64,000 nucleotides of DNA. Source: an uncultured Bacteroides sp. GTDB lineage: Bacteria > Bacteroidota > Bacteroidia > Bacteroidales > Bacteroidaceae. Positions 1 through 9,443 of the stretch are shown here, one piece after another. Each line of letters begins with the position of its first letter. The stretch's first letter is position 1. The translations under genes and the position numbers were made by a program. The stretch is from contig NZ_OY762899.1 in NCBI RefSeq assembly GCF_963666545.1, forward strand, positions 186,001 to 250,000. The letters run 5' to 3'. Under the pieces are notes generated by a model that was not told the DNA's origin, did not search any database, and was given only the letters and a program-made list of their open reading frames with translations.

Positions 1-117
1 TTGATTGTTCACTGCAACAGCTACGCCGGCAGAAGGAAGTTCGAGTTTGTCGGCCAGTTGACCGACAGTAGTAGAAATGTTGATTTCCATTTCTTTGTTG
101 TTTACCTGTACTTTCAT
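1..117 (-). CDS. thiS: Thiamine biosynthesis sulfur carrier ThiS (3' end outside window)
   Basis: ThiS is a small ubiquitin-fold protein that carries sulfur as a C-terminal thiocarboxylate for building the thiazole ring of thiamine. The first 39 codons are visible, starting MKVQVNNKEMEI and continuing through a TVGQLADKL helix, which fits the beta-grasp start of ThiS. The C-terminal Gly-Gly lies beyond the left edge, so the catalytic tail cannot be checked. The ATG is at 115-117, and a TPP riboswitch lies just upstream on the same strand. That context makes this the first gene of a thi operon running leftwards. The identification rests on the N-terminal pattern plus the riboswitch. Confidence 0.85.
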   Translation of the reverse strand, partial: MKVQVNNKEMEINISTTVGQLADKLELPSAGVAVAVNNQ

Positions 118-191
118 TTTTTTTGATTTTAAAAATTAAAGTGGCGTAAATACAAAGAAGAATGCTGTATAAGCAAGTAGGCAATGGAAGA

Positions 192-270
192 GGCAACAAT
201 CCCTGCGTCAGTATTAACTGCATCAGGTTCGTAGGGTATAATCTCAGCCTTCTTGGGGCACCCCTTTGTC
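192..270 (-). promoter_or_regulatory. TPP (THI-box) riboswitch
   Basis: Read on the minus strand this stretch carries the conserved TPP-riboswitch blocks in order: GGGGTGCCC, GGCTGAGA, ACCCTACGAACCTGA and GCAGTTAATACTGACGCAGGGA. ACAA near the 5' end can pair with TTGT at the 3' end to close helix P1. It sits about 75 nt before the thiS start codon. Known members of this class bind thiamine pyrophosphate and shut off thi genes. A TACTTTG near 286-292 could be its -7 element but fits poorly. Confidence 0.95.
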
Positions 271-376
271 TTTACGGAGGGCAAAGTAAAGGAAAAATGT
301 TCAAAAACAACACAAAAAACAATGATTTCTACTTAATGCATTCATTTTTAAACTTGAATGCGTCGTCTTCAGGAAG

Positions 377-2368
377 TTAAATAGTCTCTTTCGTTATGGG
401 ATGTGAAAAGATAAATCGTGCACCGTCTTTATACTCTTTATCTATCCAAATCTTTCCACCCATGTGTTGCACGGTCAACTTGCAAATAGCTAGTCCCAAA
501 CCGGTACCTTGCACAAATTCATTTAATTTTTCAAATCGAGTGAACACCAGCTCCTGTTTGTCCTCCGGTATACCGCATCCGGTATCAGTTACGGAAAACA
601 AAACATTCGAATTTCTTTCATCTATTTCGAAAGCCAACGTTATTTTTCCACCATCCGGAGTGAACTTTAATGCATTATTTAGCAAGTTCACCACCACTTG
701 TTGCAAGCGTAGTGGATCTGTATATAGCATATATGATTCCGTCGGAAATTTAGAATGTATCTCCACATCATTGGTCTTGCTTTGATTGGTGAGTGTGATC
801 ATTCCTTCACAGCACGAAACAAGATCGCACCATTCGTAGTTAAACTGTAATCGGCCCGATTCCAACCTCGATACATCAAGCACATCACTGATCAACTGAA
901 GAAGCAAATCTGAATTTTTCTGAATAATCTTAGCATATTCCTTCTGTTCTTCTGTAGCATCTATGCTCTCTATTAATAAGCTTGAAAATCCTACAATGGC
1001 ATTTAGTGGTGTACGTATTTCATGGCTCATGTTTGACACAAAAGCACTTTTTACATGGCTTGCTTCTTCAGCGCGTTCTTTGGCTTTTCGAAGTTCAGCT
1101 TCAGATAACTCCAATTTTCTTTTATCATCGCTCAATGAATTAGTCAGGATTAATAGCTTGTCCTTTAATATTCTCATTTTGTTGTAGTAGTATAATGATA
1201 CTACTAAACCGATAATTAAAGTAATGAAAACTAAAAAAAGAGTTTCTATTTCTTTTTTGTATAAAGATAGAAAAGGAGGAATATCATTGATATAAATAGC
1301 ATTCTTAGGAGCTTTTTTTATATCAAGATTTAATTCTTTCATTTTTTGCGCATCTAACTTATATTCATTCCTAAGACTAGATAAGAGAGGCTTTCCTTTT
1401 CGTTTCAAGTCCAATATTTCGTATGCCTTTAAGCCAAGGCTTCTTCCTACACCGTCATAAACGGGTACATATCCTCCAATTGCCCAATATCCTATTCCGG
1501 TTGAAGTAAGGCTAAATACAGGAATAGTGGGATTAGCAAACTTAAATGCGTATACCGAGTTGTTTATATAAGATATTTCCAGACTATCTATTTTCCAGAT
1601 ACCTACTAACATCACAGTTCCTTTGGGAACATCGTGTAGTTTAGCAGTTGCTTTATCTAGAGTAAGTTTTCTCCCATCAATAAAAATAGGGTTGATGTCC
1701 GGATGTTTTTTTAATTCTTTTCTGAGTAGTGTATAGTGAGAAATCCCATTATAAGTATTATCGGTGAGAAGTACCAGATTCTTCATTTTGGGATAAAAAG
1801 ACTTCATCAATTCAATTTCTTTTGAAACATCATAATCATAGGATAAAGCCAGTCTTACATTATGTTTTTCCATAACCTTAAGCATATCGATACCTTCAGG
1901 TTCATAAGAAGATAAATTGACCGAATCAGCAGGTATCCGAACTCCATAGCGGGAGGCCATGGCACACATTACCGGTATTTTTTTGTATTTTTCTTCTGCC
2001 ATTTGCATATAGCTAATCCATGCTTCTCCGCCAAGAAGAATAATAAGTTGAACATTGGGATGTTTTTGCAGAATGGCTTTTATCCTATTTTGCCATTGAT
2101 GAGCTTCTTTCAGGCTCATGGCATTCATGTTTTCTACAACGACGGAATGTTTGCCTCCTAATTTGCTATAAGTCTCTATGAACGAATTTATATTATCTGA
2201 AGTATACTTGGTATCTGAGTTATAAGAGCTAATAAACAAGATCTCATTTTTAGCTATTTTCTTCATCTTGAGTAAATCGTGTGCTCCTATTTGAACACTG
2301 CAAGATAGTAAAAATACTAACAGTGTAACAAAACGAATTTTAGGACTTAGGTTCAATTGGAGTATCAT
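377..2368 (-). CDS. Membrane sensor histidine kinase with ABC-substrate-binding-like periplasmic domain
   Basis: About 663 residues. An N-terminal signal/anchor is followed by a roughly 330-residue extracytoplasmic region resembling ABC sugar/amino-acid binding folds (start ILFISSYNSDTKYTSDNI). Next come a hydrophobic segment (about LFLVFITLIIGLVVSLYYY), a short coiled coil, and a HisKA phospho-acceptor box (SNMSHEIRTPLNAI). A complete HATPase domain follows (N box LNNALKF, G1 DTGCGIP, G2 GTGLGLAI). There is no receiver or output domain, and no response regulator gene is adjacent, so it is an orphan classical kinase. I chose the ATG at 2366-2368 because the longer frame begins with TTG inside a promoter -7 box. 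An inverted repeat at 338-344/355-361 lies just past the stop. The ligand is unknown. Confidence 0.88.
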   Translation of the reverse strand: MILQLNLSPKIRFVTLLVFLLSCSVQIGAHDLLKMKKIAKNEILFISSYNSDTKYTSDNINSFIETYSKLGGKHSVVVENMNAMSLKEAHQWQNRIKAILQKHPNVQLIILLGGEAWISYMQMAEEKYKKIPVMCAMASRYGVRIPADSVNLSSYEPEGIDMLKVMEKHNVRLALSYDYDVSKEIELMKSFYPKMKNLVLLTDNTYNGISHYTLLRKELKKHPDINPIFIDGRKLTLDKATAKLHDVPKGTVMLVGIWKIDSLEISYINNSVYAFKFANPTIPVFSLTSTGIGYWAIGGYVPVYDGVGRSLGLKAYEILDLKRKGKPLLSSLRNEYKLDAQKMKELNLDIKKAPKNAIYINDIPPFLSLYKKEIETLFLVFITLIIGLVVSLYYYNKMRILKDKLLILTNSLSDDKRKLELSEAELRKAKERAEEASHVKSAFVSNMSHEIRTPLNAIVGFSSLLIESIDATEEQKEYAKIIQKNSDLLLQLISDVLDVSRLESGRLQFNYEWCDLVSCCEGMITLTNQSKTNDVEIHSKFPTESYMLYTDPLRLQQVVVNLLNNALKFTPDGGKITLAFEIDERNSNVLFSVTDTGCGIPEDKQELVFTRFEKLNEFVQGTGLGLAICKLTVQHMGGKIWIDKEYKDGARFIFSHPITKETI

Positions 2369-2386
2369 ATCGTGGTAATTTAGCCG

Positions 2387-2394
2387 CAAAGTTA
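2387..2394 (-). promoter_or_regulatory. Bacteroides-type -7 element for the sensor kinase
   Basis: The minus strand reads TAACTTTG, a perfect TAnnTTTG. Transcription would start about 2380, leaving a leader of only about 12 nt before the ATG at 2368. This argues against the in-frame TTG at 2389 as the start codon. No clear TTTG -33 box was seen. Confidence 0.55.
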
Positions 2395-2414
2395 CTATTT
2401 TTTTTAAGAAAAAT

Positions 2415-2455
2415 AAAAAACACAGATATTTCTATTAGATATATCTGTGTTTATA
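2415..2455 (-). terminator. Rho-independent terminator after sodB
   Basis: Inverted repeat AACACAGATAT (2419-2429) with ATATCTGTGTT (2441-2451). On the minus strand it is followed by a T-rich run. It separates sodB from the sensor kinase. Confidence 0.75.
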
Positions 2456-2508
2456 TATATGGGCGTAAACCCTTAGTATCTATTGGCTTTCTATAGCAAT
2501 GCCTTCTT

Positions 2509-3096
2509 TTATAGGCGGCTACCAACCACTGCCCAGTCGATAATGCTCCACAAAGCAGTTACGTGATCGGCACGACGATTCTGGTAATCCAGATAGTAAG
2601 AATGTTCCCACACGTCAAAACCTAATAGTGGTTTTAATCCTGCACGTAGAGGGTTACTTCCATTTGTTTCTTTGGTGATATGCAGCTTTCCGCTCTTATC
2701 TACAGACAGCCATGCCCAACCTGAACCAAATAATCCTACTGCTGCTGCAGTGAATTCTTTCTTAAAGTTGTCGAAGCTGCCGAAATCCTTTACAATTGCT
2801 TCAGCCAATTTGCCTGATGGTTCTCCTTGAGAAGGTTTGCCTGCAAATTGAGTGAAGTATAGTGTGTGGTTCAACACCTGTCCGGCATTGTTGAAAATAG
2901 CACCATCCGGAGCTGTAGCCACAATTTCTTCTACTGTTTTACCTTCAAATTCCGTTCCAGGAACAAGGCTGTTCAGGTTATTTACATAGGTCTGCAAGTG
3001 TTTACCGTAGTGAAATTCGATTGTTTGCTGACTGATTACTGGGGCCAACGCATCGGTTGCGTATGGCAATTTAGGCATATCATAACTCATAGTCAT
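2509..3096 (-). CDS. sodB: Superoxide dismutase, Fe/Mn family
   Basis: Converts superoxide to oxygen and hydrogen peroxide in the cytoplasm. The protein is about 195 residues, normal for the family, and carries the metal ligands in their usual settings: His in FHYGKHLQTY, His in NHTLYF, and Asp and His in DVWEHSYYLDYQNRR. The GSGWAWL block lies before the last pair. Iron versus manganese use cannot be told here; Bacteroides enzymes of this type are often cambialistic. The frame extends 10 codons further upstream, but the ATG at 3096 (MTMSYDMPKLPYA) matches the usual N-terminus; MSYDMPKL at 3090 is the alternative. The gene is monocistronic, with its own terminator. Confidence 0.95.
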   Translation of the reverse strand: MTMSYDMPKLPYATDALAPVISQQTIEFHYGKHLQTYVNNLNSLVPGTEFEGKTVEEIVATAPDGAIFNNAGQVLNHTLYFTQFAGKPSQGEPSGKLAEAIVKDFGSFDNFKKEFTAAAVGLFGSGWAWLSVDKSGKLHITKETNGSNPLRAGLKPLLGFDVWEHSYYLDYQNRRADHVTALWSIIDWAVVGSRL

Positions 3097-3211
3097 AAAT
3101 ATTAAAGACATTAATAATGTATTCATAAGTTCAATGTATTATTGTTATTGAAACTTTGGTTATATAACGCCATATCCAAAAGAAATGTTCGCACGTCTCC
3201 AACTTTTCTTC

Positions 3212-3219
3212 TATCTTTG
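3212..3219 (+). promoter_or_regulatory. -7 element for the helicase gene
   Basis: TATCTTTG, a perfect TAnnTTTG match, 37 nt before the pcrA start codon. The -33 region (around 3188) is weak. Confidence 0.55.
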
Positions 3220-3256
3220 CACAAATTAACCACTATATTAAAAGAAACGACCTCTG

Positions 3257-5605
3257 ATGTCAACAGACTATATAGAAGAACTCAACGAAAGTCAACGTGC
3301 TGCCGTGCTCTACAATGAAGGACCTGCATTGGTTATTGCCGGTGCCGGATCGGGTAAGACACGTGTACTTACCTATAAGATCGCTTATTTGCTAGAGAAT
3401 GGATACCAACCATGGAACATATTGGCACTTACTTTTACCAACAAAGCAGCTCGGGAAATGAAAGAACGTATTGCCCGCCAAGTAGGCGACCAAAGGGCAC
3501 GTTATCTCTGGATGGGGACGTTTCACTCTGTCTTCTCACGCATTCTTCGTGCGGAGGCTGAGAAGCTTGGTTTTACCTCACAGTTTACAATCTATGATTC
3601 GTCTGATAGCAAAAGTCTACTTCGGTCTATCATAAAGGAGATGGGACTTGATGAGAAAGCTTATAAACCCGGAAGCGTACAAAGCCGTATTTCCAATGCT
3701 AAGAATCATCTTGTTTCTCCGTCTGGTTATGCCGCAAACAAGGAGGCCTATGAAAGCGACTCTGCAGCTAAGATGCCTGCTATCCGTGACATTTATCGTC
3801 GTTATTGGGAACGTTGCCGACAAGCCGGAGCGATGGATTTCGACGATCTTTTGTTTTATACCTATATTCTCTTTCATGATCATCCGGATGTGCTGGCACG
3901 CTATCGTGATCAGTTTCGTTATCTGTTGGTGGATGAGTATCAGGATACGAACTATGCACAGCACAGCATTGTGCTACAATTAGCAGGCGAGCATCAACAT
4001 ATCTGTGTGGTGGGCGATGATGCACAGAGTATTTATTCTTTTCGTGGGGCGGATATTGATAATATTCTTCATTTCACGAAAATCTATAAGAATACGCAAG
4101 TTTTCAAATTGGAACAGAACTATCGCTCCACACAAACCATTGTTTCTGCGGCCAATAGTCTGATTGAAAAGAATGAGCGCCAGATACGCAAAGAGGTTTT
4201 TTCTGAAAAGGAACGGGGAGAGGCCATTGGGGTGTTTCAAGCTTACTCTGATGTGGAAGAAGGGGAAATTGTTGTTAATAAGATTGCCGAACTGCGCCGT
4301 AATAAGGATTATGGCTACAATTCTTTTGCCATTCTTTATCGTACGAATGCTCAGAGCCGTATCTTCGAAGAAGCCATGCGCAAACGAGGGATGCCTTATA
4401 AAATTTATGGAGGACTTTCATTTTATCAACGCAAGGAGATAAAAGATGTGGTGGCTTATTTTCGTTTGGTAGTAAACCCGAATGATGAGGAAGCATTCAA
4501 ACGTATCATCAATTATCCTGCCCGCGGCATTGGTGACACTACGGTGAGCAAAATCATTGCTGCGGCTACCGAACAGAGTGTCAGCCTGTGGACAGTGCTA
4601 TGCGAACCACTCACTTACAATCTCAGCATTAATAAAGGTACACATACCAAATTGCAGAGTTTTCGTGAACTACTTGAGGAGTTTATTTCACTAGTTGCCC
4701 AACAGAATGCTTATCAGATAGGAACAGAGGTTATTCGTCGCTCCGGTATTCTGAATGATATACATGCCGATAACTCTCCGGAGAATCTCAGTAGACAGGA
4801 GAATATACAAGAACTTGTTAATGCTATGCAAGACTTCTGTGCTCTGCGAATGGAAGAAGGGAATCCTGATATCTCGTTGTCCGATTACTTGTCTGATATT
4901 GCTTTACTCACCGATCAGGATTCAGATAAGAATGATGATGGGGAGAAGATCACTTTGATGACTGTTCATTCAGCCAAAGGACTTGAGTTTTGCAATGTTT
5001 TTGTAGTAGGTCTGGAAGAAAATCTTTTTCCAAGCAGTATGGTGGGTGATTCTCAACGTGGAATGGAAGAAGAACGACGTCTGTTTTATGTAGCCATCAC
5101 GCGTGCTGAAGAACATTGTTTTCTTTCGTACGCTCGTACCCGTTTTCGCTATGGAAAGATGGACTTTGGTACCCCCAGTCGTTTTCTGAAAGATATTGAT
5201 ACCCGCTTTCTGCAACTTCCTCAAGAAGCGACAATGCGTCGTAATGTAGATGAAGAAGCCGGACACTTTCGTCGGGAACAGAAAGAAAGAACACCACATT
5301 CGCTCTTTGGCAACAAAACGGCTACTGAACGTGAACGCCCCAAAGCACAAGTGATAGCTCCTAGCGTGCCGCGCAACCTCAAGAAGGTAGATAGCACTGT
5401 TGTTTCTACACCTTCAGCTACGTCAGGAAATGCCTCTATTGCAGGCTTAGCGGTAGGCCAACGCATCGAGCACGAACGTTTCGGCATTGGTGAGGTCATG
5501 CGGGTAGAAGGAGAAGGCGATAATGCCAAGGCCGTTATTCGTTTTCGTAATGCAGGCGAGAAGCAACTGTTGCTGCGCTTTGCACGATTTAAAATCGTAC
5601 AATAA
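3257..5605 (+). CDS. pcrA: ATP-dependent 3'-5' DNA helicase PcrA/UvrD (superfamily 1)
   Basis: 782 residues, the usual length for PcrA/UvrD, a helicase for excision repair, replication-fork rescue and removal of recombinase filaments. Visible motifs: Walker A AGAGSGKT at about 28-35, TFTNKAAREM (Ia), LLVDEYQDTNYAQ (II, about residue 225), VGDDAQSIYSFRGA (III), LEQNYRST (IV), MTVHSAKGLEF (V) and VAITRAE (VI). After a variable linker the C-terminus has a small beta domain (VGQRIEHERFGIGEVM) like the Tudor-like fold that contacts RNA polymerase in PcrA. The start codon follows a good -7 box. It is convergent in neither direction and probably transcribed alone. Confidence 0.95.
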   Translation: MSTDYIEELNESQRAAVLYNEGPALVIAGAGSGKTRVLTYKIAYLLENGYQPWNILALTFTNKAAREMKERIARQVGDQRARYLWMGTFHSVFSRILRAEAEKLGFTSQFTIYDSSDSKSLLRSIIKEMGLDEKAYKPGSVQSRISNAKNHLVSPSGYAANKEAYESDSAAKMPAIRDIYRRYWERCRQAGAMDFDDLLFYTYILFHDHPDVLARYRDQFRYLLVDEYQDTNYAQHSIVLQLAGEHQHICVVGDDAQSIYSFRGADIDNILHFTKIYKNTQVFKLEQNYRSTQTIVSAANSLIEKNERQIRKEVFSEKERGEAIGVFQAYSDVEEGEIVVNKIAELRRNKDYGYNSFAILYRTNAQSRIFEEAMRKRGMPYKIYGGLSFYQRKEIKDVVAYFRLVVNPNDEEAFKRIINYPARGIGDTTVSKIIAAATEQSVSLWTVLCEPLTYNLSINKGTHTKLQSFRELLEEFISLVAQQNAYQIGTEVIRRSGILNDIHADNSPENLSRQENIQELVNAMQDFCALRMEEGNPDISLSDYLSDIALLTDQDSDKNDDGEKITLMTVHSAKGLEFCNVFVVGLEENLFPSSMVGDSQRGMEEERRLFYVAITRAEEHCFLSYARTRFRYGKMDFGTPSRFLKDIDTRFLQLPQEATMRRNVDEEAGHFRREQKERTPHSLFGNKTATERERPKAQVIAPSVPRNLKKVDSTVVSTPSATSGNASIAGLAVGQRIEHERFGIGEVMRVEGEGDNAKAVIRFRNAGEKQLLLRFARFKIVQ

Positions 5606-5706
5606 TTCTTTATTAGGTAAAATCATTAAGTAAAAAAAACAGGTTTTGTTTGGTCATTAATCAAATTTTTTAAATCTTTGGGAACGGAAAAATGCAGGAG
5701 GTTAAA

Positions 5707-6120
5707 ATGTTTATAAAAAGAGCAGTATTAGATATCAGACAAATTGCTTGGAAATCGGCTGTTATTGTCGACGAATACAATCCTGACAGAATTCGCAAAG
5801 ATGCTTGTGGTGCATGGATTGCTTATGATGACTTCAATAATAAAGATAGCATTTTTGGTTGGGAAATAGACTATATTTTTCCCTTGTCAAGGTTGCAACA
5901 GCTTGGTGTACCTCAAGAGTTGTGGAATCATCCTCTCAATATCCGTGCTTTACATTGGAAAAATCGCTTTAGTAAAGGCAATTCTTACCCAAGATATACT
6001 TCTATGGTTGTTGATGGAGGAGCTACGAATATGGAACAACACATTGTTTTTTGGGTATCAGATCCTCTTCAGTATAAACTTCAAAAGGTCTTTAAGTTGA
6101 AAGACGCTCTATTATATTAA
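5707..6120 (+). CDS. Degenerate HNH-type nuclease-like protein
   Basis: 137 residues. The core (KDACGAWIAY, GWEIDYIFPLSR, HPLNIRALHWKNRFSKGN) follows the layout of small Bacteroidota HNH proteins, which typically read WEIDHI.P.S followed by N..LHW.NN..KGD. Here the first HNH histidine is tyrosine (IDY) and the second Asn of NN is Arg, so nuclease activity is doubtful. I prefer the ATG at 5707 over 5692 because AGGAGG sits five bases upstream of it, an unusually strong ribosome binding site for this phylum. A TTTG at 5649-5652 and TCTTTG at 5675-5680 may be its promoter. It could be an unrelated fold; no function is known to me. Confidence 0.6.
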   Translation: MFIKRAVLDIRQIAWKSAVIVDEYNPDRIRKDACGAWIAYDDFNNKDSIFGWEIDYIFPLSRLQQLGVPQELWNHPLNIRALHWKNRFSKGNSYPRYTSMVVDGGATNMEQHIVFWVSDPLQYKLQKVFKLKDALLY

Positions 6121-6129
6121 TACATATAC

Positions 6130-7446
6130 ATGAATATAGCAATAGTAGGTACCGGCTATGTCGGTTTGGTTTCGGGAGCTTGTTTCTCGGAGATGGGTAT
6201 CAACGTTACCTGTGTAGATATAGATGAAAATAAAATTCGCAAGCTGCTGGATGGCGTGATGCCCATCTATGAGCCCGGACTTGATGAATTGGTCGATCGA
6301 AACGTAAAAGCGGGGCGTTTGCACTTCACTACAGATTTAACAACTTGTTTGCATAGTGTAGAAGTGATATTTAGTGCGGTGGGTACGCCACCTGATGAAG
6401 ATGGTAGTGCTGACCTAAAATATGTACTTGAAGTTGCTCGTACCGTAGGAAGGCACATAAAAAAGCATGTTGTGTTGGTGACCAAGAGTACTGTTCCTGT
6501 GGGCACGGCGCAGAAAGTACGCGCTGCCGTACAGGAGGAGCTTGATAAACGTGGTGTAAAAATCAAATTTGATGTAGCTTCCAATCCGGAATTCTTGAAA
6601 GAAGGTGCTGCTATCAAAGATTTTATGGCACCGGACCGTGTGGTAGTTGGTGTGGAAAGCGAAACGGCCCGCAAATTGATGGAAAAACTCTATCGTCCGT
6701 TCACGCTTAATGGTTATCCCATCCTTATTATGGACGTACCTTCTGCAGAAATGACCAAATATGCAGCCAATGCCATGTTGGCTACTCGCATTAGCTTTAT
6801 GAATGATATAGCTAACCTCTGCGAACTTGTAGGTGCTAATGTAGATTATGTGCGTAAGGGCATGGGTTCTGATTCGCGCATTGGTAGCCGCTTTCTCTAT
6901 GCCGGTTGTGGCTATGGTGGTTCCTGCTTCCCGAAAGATGTAAAAGCTCTTGCCCATACCGGTATTGAGCATGGATATCACATGCGGGTTGTTGAAGCCG
7001 TCGAGGCTGTTAATGATGCTCAGAAGAGCATTGTCTTTGACAAACTCTTGAAGATTTTCGATGGTGATTTGAAAGGCAGAACAATTGCTATCTGGGGACT
7101 ATCATTCAAGCCCGAAACTGACGATATGCGTGAAGCGCCAGCATTGGTTGTTATCGATAAATTGTTGCAAGCCGGAGCGGTTGTGAAAGTTTATGACCCT
7201 ATCGCTATGGAAGAGACTAAACGTAGGATAGGCAATTCAGTGACCTATTGTAGCGACATGTATGAAGCAGTGATTGACGCTGATGCCATTGCGTTACTTA
7301 CGGAATGGAAACAATTTCGTATGCCTAGTTGGTCTATCATTCGCAAGGCTATGAAGAATTGTGTGGTGGTAGATGGTCGTAATATCTATGATAGCGATGA
7401 AATGAAAGAACTGGGATTTACCTATTCTAAGATAGGATTAAAATAA
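6130..7446 (+). CDS. ugd: UDP-glucose 6-dehydrogenase
   Basis: Oxidises UDP-glucose to UDP-glucuronate with two NAD+. 438 residues, the standard length. An N-terminal Rossmann motif [10 protein letters not shown] is followed by the substrate loop [11 protein letters not shown], the catalytic cysteine in [10 protein letters not shown] (about Cys266), and a C-terminal UDP-binding domain ([15 protein letters not shown]). It begins 9 bp after the HNH-like gene and is followed 19 bp later by UDP-glucuronate decarboxylase, so the two nucleotide-sugar genes are almost certainly co-transcribed. Together they make UDP-xylose for surface polysaccharide or glycan synthesis. Confidence 0.96.
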   Translation: MNIAIVGTGYVGLVSGACFSEMGINVTCVDIDENKIRKLLDGVMPIYEPGLDELVDRNVKAGRLHFTTDLTTCLHSVEVIFSAVGTPPDEDGSADLKYVLEVARTVGRHIKKHVVLVTKSTVPVGTAQKVRAAVQEELDKRGVKIKFDVASNPEFLKEGAAIKDFMAPDRVVVGVESETARKLMEKLYRPFTLNGYPILIMDVPSAEMTKYAANAMLATRISFMNDIANLCELVGANVDYVRKGMGSDSRIGSRFLYAGCGYGGSCFPKDVKALAHTGIEHGYHMRVVEAVEAVNDAQKSIVFDKLLKIFDGDLKGRTIAIWGLSFKPETDDMREAPALVVIDKLLQAGAVVKVYDPIAMEETKRRIGNSVTYCSDMYEAVIDADAIALLTEWKQFRMPSWSIIRKAMKNCVVVDGRNIYDSDEMKELGFTYSKIGLK

Positions 7447-7465
7447 AAAAATACAGAAAAGATCT

Positions 7466-8398
7466 ATGAAAAGAATATTGGTAACAGGCGGAGCCGGCTT
7501 TATTGGTTCACATCTTTGCGAACGGTTATTAAGCGAAGGCAATGATGTTATTTGCGTGGACAATTATTTCACAGGAAGCAAAGATAACATTCGCCACTTG
7601 CTCAATAATCATAACTTTGAGCTTGTCCGTCACGATGTTACCTCTCCTTATTCTGCCGAAGTAGATGAAATATATAATCTGGCTTGCCCTGCTTCTCCAC
7701 CTTATTATCAGTACAACCCTATCAAAACGATGAAAACCTCTATTTATGGGGCAATGAATACATTGGGGCTTGCTAAGCGTGTGAAAGCAAAAATACTTCA
7801 GGCCTCTACCAGCGAAGTATATGGAGATCCAGCTGTTCATCCGCAAGTGGAATCTTATTGGGGCAATGTCAACCCTATCGGTATCCGATCTTGTTATGAT
7901 GAAGGCAAGCGCGCAGCTGAAACCTTATTTATGGATTATCATCGGCAGAATGGTGTGCGCATCAAGATTATCCGCATCTTCAATACGTACGGCCCTCGGA
8001 TGAATCCAAATGACGGTCGTGTTGTTTCCAACTTCATCGTTCAGGCTCTTCATGGTGAAGACATTACTATTTATGGTACAGGTACTCAGACTCGTAGCTT
8101 TCAGTATGTGGACGATCTTATCGAAGCCATGCTTCGGATGATGGCCACCGAAGATAGCTTTATTGGGCCGGTTAACGTCGGTAATCCGGGAGAGTTTACC
8201 ATGCTGGAGCTAGCACAAAAGATCATTAATCTTACCGATTCTCGCTCCAAGATTGTATTCTTGCCTTTACCGGGTGACGATCCCAAGCAACGGCAGCCGG
8301 ATATTACTCTGGCTAAAGAGAAATTGGGCGGGTGGGAGCCCACTATTAAACTCGAAGAAGGATTAAAGAAAACAATAGAATATTTTAAAACGCTATAG
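7466..8398 (+). CDS. uxs: UDP-glucuronate decarboxylase (UDP-xylose synthase)
   Basis: Extended short-chain dehydrogenase of 310 residues that converts UDP-glucuronate to UDP-xylose through a 4-keto intermediate. Motifs: NAD-binding [10 protein letters not shown] near the N-terminus, the nucleotide-sugar signature [14 protein letters not shown], the STSEVYGDP segment, the catalytic YDEGKR (YxxxK), and [11 protein letters not shown]. This pattern is specific to UXS rather than UDP-glucose epimerase. It follows ugd directly in the pathway and on the chromosome. The stop is followed by a GC-containing hairpin plus T-run near 8404-8440 and then by a conserved hairpin repeat. Confidence 0.95.
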   Translation: MKRILVTGGAGFIGSHLCERLLSEGNDVICVDNYFTGSKDNIRHLLNNHNFELVRHDVTSPYSAEVDEIYNLACPASPPYYQYNPIKTMKTSIYGAMNTLGLAKRVKAKILQASTSEVYGDPAVHPQVESYWGNVNPIGIRSCYDEGKRAAETLFMDYHRQNGVRIKIIRIFNTYGPRMNPNDGRVVSNFIVQALHGEDITIYGTGTQTRSFQYVDDLIEAMLRMMATEDSFIGPVNVGNPGEFTMLELAQKIINLTDSRSKIVFLPLPGDDPKQRQPDITLAKEKLGGWEPTIKLEEGLKKTIEYFKTL

Positions 8399-8463
8399 TG
8401 ATGGCCTAATTTGCTGTCGATTATTAAGAAGGCCTTTTTAATAATATTACGTACCGAAAGCGC

Positions 8464-8522
8464 AAAAAGAAAAGTGGTTAAAGAGCTAACATTGTGTCAG
8501 CCTTTAATCACTTTTCTTTTTA
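8464..8522. repeat. Hairpin repeat, copy 1 (bidirectional terminator-like)
   Basis: A-rich flank, arm AAGTGGTTAAAG, conserved centre GAGCTAACATTGTGTCAGC, arm CTTTAATCACTT, then a T-rich flank. The centre itself folds (GCTAACA with TGTCAGC, one mismatch), so the whole unit makes one long stem. The same sequence recurs at 16484-16540 in the same orientation, with one changed base in each arm. It lies downstream of uxs and could terminate transcription on both strands. Confidence 0.85.
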
Positions 8523-8574
8523 ATCGCTAAATCATTCAGTTCCTTTGAAATACTCATCATTCAGCAATACTCAT

Positions 8575-8591
8575 TTGGCATGGCATTTGAA
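8575..8591 (+). promoter_or_regulatory. Sigma54 (-24/-12) promoter upstream of the aspartokinase-like gene
   Basis: TTGGCATGGCATTTGAA matches the consensus YTGGCACGRNNNTTGCW in the GG of -24 and the G of -12, with differences at two positions. AATACTCAT occurs twice just upstream (8549-8557 and 8566-8574); AATACTC recurs near the kdp sigma54 promoter. The rest of the 8525-8755 gap shows no gene. Start of transcription would be near 8602. Confidence 0.7.
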
Positions 8592-8755
8592 CTATTATAC
8601 CTGTGAACATACTTAACGAATTTGTTATGTGTCTGTTTTACAGCATATTAGATAATTATGCCTAATATATAAATTGCAGATAACATACCATTTTGATAAA
8701 TATTGTGCAATAATGGAAGGGATTATATTTATTAATAGGTTAATGATAGAAGGAT

Positions 8756-9430
8756 ATGAAAATTTTAAAGTTCGTAGGTACATCCATGGGATCCATAAAG
8801 AAAATAAAAAAAGTAGTGAGTTTAAGTAATGATGTTACTCCCAAAGTGATCATTATTTCAGCAACTCCTGAAACCGTTAGTTATTTGAATAGAATATCTA
8901 CTTATTTATTTAATGGAGAAATAGAAAAGGCTCGGGATGCAATCACCAGACTAGAATTCAATTTTGTCGATGTCTTAAACTCCTTACTAATAAATAATGA
9001 GATAAAGAGATTGGCTGTGGGTTATGTTTTGGACCGATTTGCAATTATATGGAACTTAACAAAGAATGCATTTACCCCAACTGAAGAGAAAATAATTCTG
9101 GCACAAGGAGAGCTTATCACTGCCTCTTTGGTTCACTTTTCTCTTGAAGATCAAGGCGTGAGCAATGTGTTACTTTCTTCTACTGATTTTATTAAGTTGG
9201 ACATGAATATGGAACCCGACATACAAGATCTTAGAACAAAGCTAAGAGCTAATTTTCTTCTTTACAAAAAAACTTCTCGTTTTGTAATTCAAGGTAATCT
9301 TTGCATTAACGCTGACGATGAAATTGATATTATTGATGCGGAACAGAGTGATTCTTGTGCGTTATTAATCGGGACAGCTATAGATGCAGAAGAAATTTTA
9401 ATATGGAAAGATATAGATGACACTGTATAA
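8756..9430 (+). CDS. Stand-alone degenerate aspartokinase-like (amino-acid kinase) domain protein
   Basis: 224 residues, collinear with only the N-terminal kinase domain of aspartokinase, which is normally followed by ACT domains or homoserine dehydrogenase. The block order is kept, but key residues are altered: KFVGTSMGS for KFGGTSVGS, QSDSCALLIG for GSDYSAALIA, and IWKDIDD for IWTDVDG. The protein stops right after that last block. It therefore probably no longer phosphorylates aspartate. It may act as a ligand or nucleotide sensor, or be a decaying paralog. It lies behind a sigma54 promoter and 94 bp before a sigma54-dependent regulator, in the kdp module. The role is inference only. Confidence 0.7.
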   Translation: MKILKFVGTSMGSIKKIKKVVSLSNDVTPKVIIISATPETVSYLNRISTYLFNGEIEKARDAITRLEFNFVDVLNSLLINNEIKRLAVGYVLDRFAIIWNLTKNAFTPTEEKIILAQGELITASLVHFSLEDQGVSNVLLSSTDFIKLDMNMEPDIQDLRTKLRANFLLYKKTSRFVIQGNLCINADDEIDIIDAEQSDSCALLIGTAIDAEEILIWKDIDDTV

Positions 9431-9443
9431 TCAAGCAGAGATC

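Noticed and set aside
162-380. 72-codon plus-strand ORF over the TPP riboswitch
   Set aside because: Overlaps a conserved riboswitch on the other strand and has no protein-like pattern.
8756-9430. Functional aspartokinase for lysine/threonine synthesis
   Set aside because: Key residues of all three substrate motifs are changed, ACT domains are absent, and the context is potassium transport.
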